Assembly (NCBI RefSeq): GCF_003967535.1
Contig: NZ_BIFR01000002.1
Location: 310,001 to 374,000, forward strand
Length of the DNA: 64,000 nucleotides
Origin: Tengunoibacter tsumagoiensis
Lineage (GTDB): Bacteria; Chloroflexota; Ktedonobacteria; Ktedonobacterales; Ktedonobacteraceae
Direction of reading: 5' to 3'
A program made the position numbers and the translations under genes. The notes beneath the pieces are model-generated. The model searched no databases, was not told the origin of the DNA, and saw nothing but the letters and a program-made list of their open reading frames with translations. Below, one piece after another: positions 18,522 through 26,002 of this stretch (within the stretch, counting starts at the first letter, position 1; each line of letters starts with the position of its first letter).

Positions 18522-19448
18522 TTATAGATGTTGTTGCGATAAAAATGCCTGTACCTGCTGTAGAGTGGGCATCCCATTCTGAGCGCCAATGACTGTCGTA
18601 GAGAGAGCCGCCACTGCATTCGCGAATCTGATACTCTCGACCTCGTTTTTTCCTTCGGCCAGAGCGTAAGCAAAGCCAGCATTAAAAGAATCTCCAGCGG
18701 CTGTCGTATCTACCGCATTGACGTGGTAGCCTTCAAGGTGAAGAGACATCTCAGCGTTGAAGAGATAGGCACCATTTTTGCCAGCCTTGGCAATAACGGT
18801 CCTGGCTCCTTTTTCGATCAAGAGGCGTGAAGCCATCTGGAAATCTTCAAAGCTACTGGCTGCAACTCCCGTAAGAAGCTCTAATTCAGTCTCATTGGGT
18901 GTAACATAATCTGTATATTGCAACATATCTTCATGATAATCGGTAGCCGGAGCAGGATCGAGAATCACAGTCTTGTGTAATTCCTTGAGCTTCTTCAGGG
19001 CATAGAGATTGGTCTCAAGTGGAATCTCCAATTGGAACAGAAAGATATCGCAGGCAGAGATAGCCTCCCAGTGACGATCAATAAACGCGGTATCAACCTT
19101 TTGATTGGCTCCCGAATACACAAATAAAAGATTATCTCCATTGCGATCGACCGCCACAACCGCCGTCCCAGGAAACATCCCGGGCTCGATCTCGACAGTG
19201 TCACATTGAACCTGGTGCTTTTTGAGCACCTCTAAATAATCGGGCCCATAAAAGCGATCGCCTAATTTGCCAACCATTCTCACATCAGCATCAAGTTTGC
19301 CCAATGCGACAGCCTGATTCCCACCTTTTCCGCCACCAACAAAGACATCGAAGGTGTTACTAAAGACGGTCTCACCTAATTTCGGCATGCGATCGGTAGT
19401 GGTAATAATATCGATATTAAAGCTTCCTATCACGCAGATTTTCTTCAT
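18522..19448 (-). CDS. rbsK: Ribokinase-type sugar kinase (PfkB family)
   Basis: The protein (308 residues from the ATG at 19448) begins with KKICVIGSFNIDI, has the PfkB signature 1 in FVGGGKGGNQAVALGKLDA and signature 2 in VDTTAAGDSFNAGFAYAL with the catalytic aspartate. It phosphorylates ribose or a related sugar with ATP. The 19448 start is chosen because GGGAG lies 6 nt upstream; an in-frame extension to 19490 would overlap the regulator gene. It sits in an operon with a DeoR regulator, a GH9 enzyme and deoC, so the true substrate may be a released sugar other than ribose. Confidence 0.93.
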   Translation of the reverse strand: MKKICVIGSFNIDIITTTDRMPKLGETVFSNTFDVFVGGGKGGNQAVALGKLDADVRMVGKLGDRFYGPDYLEVLKKHQVQCDTVEIEPGMFPGTAVVAVDRNGDNLLFVYSGANQKVDTAFIDRHWEAISACDIFLFQLEIPLETNLYALKKLKELHKTVILDPAPATDYHEDMLQYTDYVTPNETELELLTGVAASSFEDFQMASRLLIEKGARTVIAKAGKNGAYLFNAEMSLHLEGYHVNAVDTTAAGDSFNAGFAYALAEGKNEVESIRFANAVAALSTTVIGAQNGMPTLQQVQAFLSQQHL

Positions 19449-19479
19449 TGATATCTCCCAATAATAGCGCCAGTCGTTG

Positions 19480-20241
19480 TTAACATTCATGATCCGATTT
19501 CGCTACAATGATAGAGTGCAAAAAATTGCCGAGCAATTCATGATCGGAATCTGTAATGATAGTGCATTCCTGAAGTTCAAAGACTTTACAGAATGTCGTG
19601 ACCTCTGCTTTAGAGCTATCCATTAACAGATACATCGCCTTACTATTTTGCTTGACAATCTGTTTCTTTCTGGCCTCACGGTAATCGGGAGTGTTGATGC
19701 CACCCAATTGAGAGAAGCCATTTGCACCCACAAAAGCTTTATCAAAAAACATGGTTGATAACAGATTTTCGGTGATAGAGCCAACAATGGAACCTGTCTG
19801 TATTACAACCTCGCCACCCAGTACAATACAGGTGATGTTCTCGTCATCAAGCAAGGAGAGGAGTCTGGCGCTGGAGGTGATGATCGTAATTTTTTTGCCC
19901 TTCAGATAGTGCACCATGGGTAAGACTGTTGTGCTCGAATCCAGATAAATGACATCCCCTTCAGAGACGAAAGAGGCGGCCGTTCTGGCAATGGCGTCTT
20001 TTTCCGTCTTGTTCAGGGTCAGTTTATCTTGAATGGGGAGATCCACCGTTGATCCAACCTTCAGCTTGACAGCGCCCCCATGCAGCAATGTGATGTGCCC
20101 TGTGGTAGAGAGTATTTTTAGATCTCGACGCAGGGTGGACTCGGACGCATCCGTAAAGATCTCGAGAAGTTGGGGAAGATACACGATCTCGCGTTGACCG
20201 ATTATTTCAAGAATCTTTTCACGTCGAATATATGGAATCAT
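19480..20241 (-). CDS. DeoR/GlpR-family transcriptional regulator
   Basis: The 253-residue protein has the DeoR helix-turn-helix (RREKILEIIG, SESTLRRDLKILSTTGHITLLHGGA) at residues 6-56 and a sugar-phosphate-binding domain with the typical YLDSSTTVLPM, GSITENLL and ANGFSQLGGINT motifs. Members repress sugar operons and are released by a phosphorylated sugar. It is the first gene of the operon with the kinase, GH9 enzyme and aldolase, 31 bases before the kinase. A consensus promoter lies about 65 bases upstream, and TGTCAA repeats near it are candidate operators. Confidence 0.95.
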   Translation of the reverse strand: MIPYIRREKILEIIGQREIVYLPQLLEIFTDASESTLRRDLKILSTTGHITLLHGGAVKLKVGSTVDLPIQDKLTLNKTEKDAIARTAASFVSEGDVIYLDSSTTVLPMVHYLKGKKITIITSSARLLSLLDDENITCIVLGGEVVIQTGSIVGSITENLLSTMFFDKAFVGANGFSQLGGINTPDYREARKKQIVKQNSKAMYLLMDSSKAEVTTFCKVFELQECTIITDSDHELLGNFLHSIIVAKSDHEC

Positions 20242-20306
20242 ATCAATGCTCTCTTGTAACTGACAGGAAGCGACAGAATATCATTTTTGTGCAACTCTTC
20301 CATCTC

Positions 20307-20335
20307 ACTATACATCCACATTCATTTTCTGTCAA
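20307..20335 (-). promoter_or_regulatory. Sigma-70 promoter of the deoR-rbsK-GH9-deoC operon
   Basis: On the minus strand TTGACA (20335-20330) is followed after exactly 17 bases by TATAGT (20312-20307). The predicted transcription start is near 20300, about 60 bases before the regulator start codon. Further upstream the motif TGTCAA occurs twice more (20361 and 20372 areas), which may form regulator sites. Confidence 0.75.
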
Positions 20336-20385
20336 TTATTTTTATTTTTTTTCACGAGAGTGTCAAAAAATGTCAATTTTAATAG

Positions 20386-20419
20386 AGCTCGCACAGAGCA
20401 GATGTGTTCTGTACGAGCT
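20386..20419. other. Hairpin of 12 bp upstream of the sugar operon promoter
   Basis: AGCTCGCACAGA pairs with TCTGTACGAGCT around a 10-nt loop, with one mismatch. It has no T run in the plus direction. It could end transcription from outside the operon or be an operator. The rest of 20242-20604 is AT-rich and holds no gene that I can support. Confidence 0.45.
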
Positions 20420-20604
20420 GCGATTGTATGATAAGGGTCAGGGTCTTCTTCGCGTATTCGAAAGGCCCTGCTAAAGAAGGTGGAGTGCGACAAAGGTTCT
20501 CAAAATATAGATAGTATAAAGAACGGTCCAGTCTGACCTTAAAGACAAGCATCTCTTTCCCAATACAAGAGGAATAAGGGGCGCTCGTATCTGATCAAAA
20601 TATA

Positions 20605-20820
20605 TTAAGAATCGAGGATGTGGGGTTGGAGTAGTTTAACAATTTCACTACGCAAGAGATAGACTTTCCTATCCCCAGCAATCTTCGTCCTATGTAGTTT
20701 CCCTAATTTAATTTGTTTGAGAAACCATTCGCGAGAGCGGTTGAAAACGCTTTCTGCATCCACAATCCAGATAAGGTCGTTTACATCTAACATAGAAAGC
20801 TCCATTTGCTTTGTAATCAA
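20605..20820 (-). CDS. Small helix-turn-helix (excisionase-like) protein
   Basis: The 71-residue product has the pattern of small winged-helix excisionase or MerR-like DNA-binding proteins: FNRSREWFLKQIKLGKLHRTKI followed by KVYLLRSEIVKLL. The TTG start at 20820 has no ribosome binding site; the ATG at 20805 is as good. No integrase or phage gene is near, so it may be an orphan regulator. Confidence that it is a gene is moderate. Confidence 0.5.
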   Translation of the reverse strand: MITKQMELSMLDVNDLIWIVDAESVFNRSREWFLKQIKLGKLHRTKIAGDRKVYLLRSEIVKLLQPHILDS

Positions 20821-21125
20821 AGGAGGTCATCTCTCCCTTTTAATAGCAATTAGTAGACAGTTTTCATTATACTTGCACAGCTTTTTTTGGACAATGTCCT
20901 TGTTCATGACCTTTTCAACACTAGAAAGTATGGTTTATCTGGCCAAAATCTTCAAGCTGACACAATGTATTTTTTATTCCTATTATCTTCTAAAAGGTAC
21001 CACATTTGTCAATAATCCAGGCTAAGCTATGTTTACTTCTTAATTTCCTATCCTTTCTTTCCTGTTTTTCTGCATATTTTTTGCGAGAATAATTTTATTT
21101 AACGTGAAAAAAGAACAATGGGGGA
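20821..21125. other. AT-rich intergenic region
   Basis: About 300 bases separate two divergent small genes. An 11-bp palindrome GGACA-A-TGTCC lies near 20889. No reading frame or structured RNA is convincing. Confidence 0.35.
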
Positions 21126-21154
21126 TTGACATAGAAGAGGTTTAATTATATATT
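21126..21154 (+). promoter_or_regulatory. Sigma-70 promoter of the orphan precursor gene
   Basis: TTGACA at 21126-21131 is followed after 17 bases by TATATT at 21149-21154. The predicted start site near 21161 gives a leader of about 117 bases before the ATG at 21278. This shows that the small gene is an independent transcription unit. Confidence 0.7.
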
Positions 21155-21277
21155 CCTATTATCATGGATTTTTAAGAGTATAGCGTGACTGGGACTTTAT
21201 GTGAAATGTTATATTTTTGCTGGTTTTGGCACCATTCTTTGTATAGTTCTTTTAGAGTTTGTTTCCAGGAGAATGCT

Positions 21278-21505
21278 ATGCGATTGAAGGCAGCTCGTAG
21301 TAAATTGCGCGAGATCATCATAAAAACAAACGATGATGAAGCATCTCGCCTTCAGCTTCATGAAAACCCTATGCGCTTTCTTGTCAAAGAAGGATTACCC
21401 TATGATGTTATAGAAGACTACTTACGTGAAGCGGCAATCATCTCAGATACTCCAGAGAATCAGATCCCTCCTTGCGCCAATACCTGTGCCCTTACCCGGT
21501 GGTGA
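21278..21505 (+). CDS. Orphan RiPP-type precursor peptide
   Basis: The 75-residue product has a leader homologous to those in the RiPP operon 8 kb away. It opens MRLKAARSKLREII and continues with ENPMRFLVKEGLPYDVIEDYLRE, against VLVNEGLPFDVIEDFLRE in the peptide at 29132. The C terminus NQIPPCANTCALTRW carries CANTCALT, which aligns with CANSCALS there. AGGAG lies 6 nt before the ATG. A modification enzyme for two Cys and Ser/Thr is missing next door, so the enzymes of the main cluster may act in trans. The nearest gene is a convergent aldo/keto reductase. That it is a precursor is inferred from leader homology and the Cys-bearing tail. Confidence 0.75.
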   Translation: MRLKAARSKLREIIIKTNDDEASRLQLHENPMRFLVKEGLPYDVIEDYLREAAIISDTPENQIPPCANTCALTRW

Positions 21506-21658
21506 TCCACATATAAGCTCGGTTCAGGCTTTCGTTCTATCAATCGAATGAATAAACGCGTCTTCCTTTCAATCTTTGCAGATCAGTTTACGTTATACCA
21601 ATGGCGCCTGGTTAAGCAATGCTATCAGTGGTAATTGAGTGTTCCATTCAGATTAACT

Positions 21659-22585
21659 TTACACAGGTTGTTTGCGGTACTTCTTTTTGTATTCATCTCC
21701 CTGATTTCGCATATGCAGATATTCGTCCGAAGCGAGAGGTCCTTTTTCAATCGCGGCCAGCGCGCTATCAATTTCCTCTCGCTTCGTGGGGCCAGTCAGA
21801 ACAACATCGACAAAAGGGTTTGTGAGCGCAAAGCGATACTGCTCGGCAGTTGGGGGCCGCGTATCGCTGGTAAATGTATGTGTGTGCAGCTCTTTTTGAA
21901 ATGCTTTCGCAGCATGGGCGACATTAAATGCAACAATGCCAGGATCTTTCCGTTTCTCGCCCTGGAGCGCTGGAAAGACGAGCTCTTCACAACCGCGTTC
22001 GAGGAGATTATACCGTAGCATCATCACATCAACTGCGTCTATACAGGAGCGTGCTTTCTGGAGGGAGTGAAAGGATGCTCCGACATAGCGGACCAGCCCT
22101 CGATCCACGATGTCTTGATTGATGTCGAGGACAAACTTTTTATCATGCCAGGCTTGTTGTTGGACCCATAGCCAGCGTTTCAACTGCTGATTATCGCGAA
22201 GGTTGTGGACCTTTGCGGTCAGTTCTGTGATCTGATCAGATTCACCCAGACAGCCCCAATGAAAAATATCGATGTAATCGATGCCCAGTTCTACGAATTG
22301 ATCGAGCAAGACTGACTGTAAGCGTTCTGGATTGGTAATGTATGAGACAGTAGCCAGGATAACTTTATCGCGCCTTCCACTACGTGGATTGCAAAGCTTG
22401 CGGATAGCTTCAACAGAACGCTGATAGGCAAAATGATGGAGATCTGATGAAAAAAAAATATAGTTGATCCCACGATCAACAGCATAGAGAAGATCGTTAC
22501 TTGAGATACCATTTCCGCCACCAATACCGAGGGGGCTGACCATCATCCCGGTCTTGCCCAATGGTCGTGCCGTAAAACCAGGCAT
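21659..22585 (-). CDS. Aldo/keto reductase
   Basis: The 308-residue protein follows the aldo/keto reductase TIM-barrel pattern: TARPLGKTGMMVSPLGIGGG at the start, then DYIDIFHWGC, GLVRYVGASFHSL and VDVVLTGPTKREEIDSAL, the NADPH-binding end. Members reduce aldehydes or ketones with NADPH. The usual catalytic segment DTAxxYG is replaced by SSDLHHFAYQ, so the tyrosine position is uncertain. It ends with the basic tail KKKYRKQPV. AAGGAGG lies 6 nt before the ATG. It faces the orphan precursor, which ends 150 bases away. Confidence 0.9.
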   Translation of the reverse strand: MPGFTARPLGKTGMMVSPLGIGGGNGISSNDLLYAVDRGINYIFFSSDLHHFAYQRSVEAIRKLCNPRSGRRDKVILATVSYITNPERLQSVLLDQFVELGIDYIDIFHWGCLGESDQITELTAKVHNLRDNQQLKRWLWVQQQAWHDKKFVLDINQDIVDRGLVRYVGASFHSLQKARSCIDAVDVMMLRYNLLERGCEELVFPALQGEKRKDPGIVAFNVAHAAKAFQKELHTHTFTSDTRPPTAEQYRFALTNPFVDVVLTGPTKREEIDSALAAIEKGPLASDEYLHMRNQGDEYKKKYRKQPV

Positions 22586-22660
22586 AGGGTTCCTCCTTCA
22601 CTTGCTCTGTTTGTCGATGTACCTGCTAAAAGAATGAGCAATCTTCCTTCCTTCTCGTGG

Positions 22661-22699
22661 TGCATTCCCGGCACACTATTATCGTGTGTCGGGAATGCA
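22661..22699. terminator. Strong hairpin after the RND pump gene
   Basis: A 16-bp stem (TGCATTCCCGGCACAC with GTGTGTCGGGAATGCA, one G-T pair) closes a 7-nt loop. It lies 24 bases past the stop of the RND gene, upstream of the reductase gene. There is no T run on either side, so termination would be weak or factor-dependent. Confidence 0.5.
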
Positions 22700-22722
22700 T
22701 CACTGACACTGAAGAGAAACTT

Positions 22723-25700
22723 TTATTCGGTGCTGTCACCAGATTTGGGTTGAATGTATGCATGTACCTCATGACCGATATGAGGTACAGCTACCGATGG
22801 AGCATATGGCTGTGCAAATGATGGTGAGGCGTTCTGTGTTTGTGCCTTCTTTTTACCAGTAAACATCACATAAAGAGTTGGCACAAGCAACAGTGTAAGC
22901 AGTGTAGAAGTAGCCAGACCGCCGATTACAGTGAGCGCGAGTGTTGAAGAGATGAAACCACTTGATCCGCTCAAGCCCAGGGCAAGCGGCAGAAGTGCGC
23001 AGATAGTCGCAATGGCCGTCATTAAAATTGGGCGTACGCGATGTCGTGTTCCTTCCAGCACCGCTTCTTGTGCACTCATGCCAGCAGCGCGATAATGGAG
23101 AATGCGATCAAGCAGAACGATCGCATTGGTCACAACAATGCCAACCAGCATAAGCAATCCAATAAAGGCAGGTACATCTAATGGACTTCCTGTGACGAGC
23201 AACAGAAGCACCGAGCCAATGCTGGCAAAAGGAATAGCGACCAGCAAGATTAATGGATACAGGATACTGCGGAATGTTGCGACCATCACCAGGAAGACGA
23301 GTAGGATGGCAGCCAGCAGTGAGAGGCCCAGGCCTGCGAACGCGTCAGATTGCTGTTGGGCGACACCACCGATAGCAGCTGTTACCCCTGAAGGTAACGT
23401 AACAGCCTTCAGTTCTTTCTGGAGATCAGCAGTTACAGCGCTGGTATTATTCGTCGTTGGGGTCAGACTGATTGTTGCAGTGCGTGTGCCATTCAGATGG
23501 GTAATCTGGGATGGTCCTTTCGTTTGTGCAATATCAGCGATATCCCCTAATTTTACACTCCCAATCGCTGAAGGAAGGAGGAGATTTTGCATATCATCGA
23601 TCGTATCCGTCTTCCCATTGATTTGCAGATCAACATCCTGTGGTTTGCCACCCAGATTAATTGTTGTAATTGTCTGGCCGCTATACACCTGACGGAGGAG
23701 CTGCCCAACCTGTATCGTTGAAAGGCCATAGCCAGCAGCCTTCTGGGCATTGACTTTCACATCCATCAGATTGGTTGCCGCAGACAGATTACTGGTCACA
23801 TTGGTTGTATTGGCAGTGCGACTAACCGCATTCAAAATGGCCGTATTCGCAGTAGCGAGATCGGCTTCATTGTTCGCCTGAATATCGATATTGATCGCAG
23901 AGTTACCAGAAGAAGAACTGCCACTCACCTGTACCAGGCCAACATCTGGTAAAGCTTTGACACGTGATTGGACCGTGTCCTGAACCTTCTTTGCATCACT
24001 GTGCTCATCGGTAATGATTGTAAAGCTTGCGATGTTATTTCCCCCGCTCAAGCCACCACTATTTGGATCATTGCCCATGGTCACTTGATACGTTTTGACG
24101 CCAGATGTTGTTTTGAGGATCTGCTCAATGTTCATGGCTGATCGATTGGTACGATCAATGCTACTCCCCACCGGGAGCGTAATACTGAGTGAAAACGTGT
24201 TCTGCTCTAAATTGCCAATAAAGCCAAAGCCAAGACGTGAGGTCATAAAGAGCGTTGCGAGCAGAAGAAGAACAGAGATGCCTACAGTAATAAAACGATG
24301 GTTCGTCGTCCACCGCACTGGTGGGACAATGAGACGTTCAAGCAGTGCAGGCCGTGAAGCCTTCTGCTCATGCTGAAGCGTTGGGACTTTGAGAAACCAG
24401 TAGGCCAGAACTGGAATTACGAAGAGCGCAACAACCAGAGATGCGAGCAGTGCAATAGTGACAACCAGCGCAAAGGGCCGGAAATAGACGCCAATAATGC
24501 CTCCTGTAAATCCGAGTGGGAGAAAGACAGCGACCGTCGTCAACGTCGAGGCAATTACTGCAACGCCAACTTCACGTACAGCGATAGGAATAGCCTCCTC
24601 GCGTGGCTCTCCCATTTGTAAGTGGCGATAAATGTTTTCAAGCACCACAATTGAATCGTCAATGACGCGCCCAATCGCAATAGTTAACCCTGCTAAAGTA
24701 AAGATATTCAGGGTATAGCCCTCAATTTTCAGACCAATGAGCGCCACAACCACTGATAGAGGGATCGAAATGGCCGTTACCAGAGTCGAGCGGATAGAAA
24801 GCAGAAAGATCAAAATGACAATAATCGCAAACAAAGCCCCCAGTAATCCTTCTCTAATCAAGCTTTCAATGGAGTTCGTGATAGGCGGGGCCGTATCAGA
24901 GATCACGGTTAAACTGGTATGATGCCCAATCTTGTGCTCCAATGATGATAGCTGATCTTTGACTGCTGCTGAAATTGTTACAGTATTGCCATTTGCACCG
25001 GGAAAGACGGCAACGCCAATGCTGGGCTCTCCATTGGTTCGGGTCAATGTGCTGGATGGAGCCAGTTCTTGTTGGACGGATGCAACGTCTGTCAGTCTGA
25101 TTGGAGTACCTGGCTGGCAGTTGCTTCCTGGTACTGCTCGGGCGCAGGTGTGTTGCCCAATCACCAGATCCTGTAAACTTTGAAGATCAGTCGTATTGCC
25201 ATCAACACGCACTGCCCACGTCTGTTGATGATCGTTGATCTCACCAGCCGGGATAAGCGCATTGCTTCCCTGTAGAGCAGCTTGAATCTGAGCAATCTGG
25301 ACGCCTTGTTCTTGCAATTTTTGCGGATCCACTTGAATGGATACAATGGAATTGCGCAAGCCAGTGACCTGTACGGAGGATACGCCAGAGATACCCTGTA
25401 AAGCAGGAACGACAGTCGTTTTTAGATCTGCCCCCAGAGTTGCGGCATCCTCTGCTGAAGTCACTGAGAGTTGCACAACTGGAATGGATGATGTGCTCTC
25501 TGTAATGGTTTGAGGATTTACTCCTGTTGGCAGCGTAGCCTGGACACGCGTAATCTGCTGTGCTATTTGTTGACTGGCTGCATTGATGTCTGTACCAAAG
25601 TCGTAATAGACAATGATCAATGATGTGCCTTGACTAGAATAAGAGGTAATCTTCTGAACCCCTTGACCGCCAAGCAGGCTTTGTTCAATCGGTTTGGTAA

Positions 25701-25890
25701 TCTCTTGTTCAATAATGGAAGGAGAAGCACCAGCATAAGGAGTTAAAATTCCAACAGCTGGATATTGAATTGATGGGAGGAGTTCTTGCTTTAAAAAGGG
25801 GATGGTAAACAAGCCAAACAGAAAGATCCCGACTGTAGCCAGCGCGATCAGTCCTCTGTTGACAATGTTCCATTTCGTTAAATGTAACAT
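22723..25890 (-). CDS. RND-family efflux pump, AcrB/SwrC-like inner-membrane subunit
   Basis: The 1,055-residue protein has the RND layout: one N-terminal helix, a large periplasm-type loop, a six-helix bundle, a second loop and a final bundle. The proton-relay aspartates are in GRVIDDSIVVLENIYRH near residue 408. VIASTLTTVAVFLPLGF and the second-half repeat LMLVGIVVTNAIVLLDRI are family hallmarks. It is driven by the proton gradient and exports hydrophobic compounds. No membrane-fusion or outer-membrane partner gene is adjacent, as in SwrC-like pumps of single-membrane bacteria. It could serve self-protection against the neighbouring lanthipeptides or NRPS product, but no sequence evidence links them. 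Confidence 0.97.
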   Translation of the reverse strand: MLHLTKWNIVNRGLIALATVGIFLFGLFTIPFLKQELLPSIQYPAVGILTPYAGASPSIIEQEITKPIEQSLLGGQGVQKITSYSSQGTSLIIVYYDFGTDINAASQQIAQQITRVQATLPTGVNPQTITESTSSIPVVQLSVTSAEDAATLGADLKTTVVPALQGISGVSSVQVTGLRNSIVSIQVDPQKLQEQGVQIAQIQAALQGSNALIPAGEINDHQQTWAVRVDGNTTDLQSLQDLVIGQHTCARAVPGSNCQPGTPIRLTDVASVQQELAPSSTLTRTNGEPSIGVAVFPGANGNTVTISAAVKDQLSSLEHKIGHHTSLTVISDTAPPITNSIESLIREGLLGALFAIIVILIFLLSIRSTLVTAISIPLSVVVALIGLKIEGYTLNIFTLAGLTIAIGRVIDDSIVVLENIYRHLQMGEPREEAIPIAVREVGVAVIASTLTTVAVFLPLGFTGGIIGVYFRPFALVVTIALLASLVVALFVIPVLAYWFLKVPTLQHEQKASRPALLERLIVPPVRWTTNHRFITVGISVLLLLATLFMTSRLGFGFIGNLEQNTFSLSITLPVGSSIDRTNRSAMNIEQILKTTSGVKTYQVTMGNDPNSGGLSGGNNIASFTIITDEHSDAKKVQDTVQSRVKALPDVGLVQVSGSSSSGNSAINIDIQANNEADLATANTAILNAVSRTANTTNVTSNLSAATNLMDVKVNAQKAAGYGLSTIQVGQLLRQVYSGQTITTINLGGKPQDVDLQINGKTDTIDDMQNLLLPSAIGSVKLGDIADIAQTKGPSQITHLNGTRTATISLTPTTNNTSAVTADLQKELKAVTLPSGVTAAIGGVAQQQSDAFAGLGLSLLAAILLVFLVMVATFRSILYPLILLVAIPFASIGSVLLLLVTGSPLDVPAFIGLLMLVGIVVTNAIVLLDRILHYRAAGMSAQEAVLEGTRHRVRPILMTAIATICALLPLALGLSGSSGFISSTLALTVIGGLATSTLLTLLLVPTLYVMFTGKKKAQTQNASPSFAQPYAPSVAVPHIGHEVHAYIQPKSGDSTE

Positions 25891-26002
25891 CGTACTTCCT
25901 TGCTCCTTTCACGAGGTGAGAGTAGATGAATCTTGTAAGAGATGGCAGCAGTATCAGATGTATGGAAGCGACCGGGATGGCTGGATCTGGCCTCTAGCGC
26001 TA

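Noticed and set aside
22661..22699. Hairpin read as a riboswitch or attenuator for the reductase gene
   Set aside because: It is a single stem without alternative pairing and lies just past the RND stop codon, so a terminator or end-protecting hairpin is simpler.
23102..23692. A plus-strand frame (196 codons) opposite the RND pump gene
   Set aside because: It is a shadow frame: basic, low-complexity sequence with no motif, inside a gene with strong homology on the other strand.
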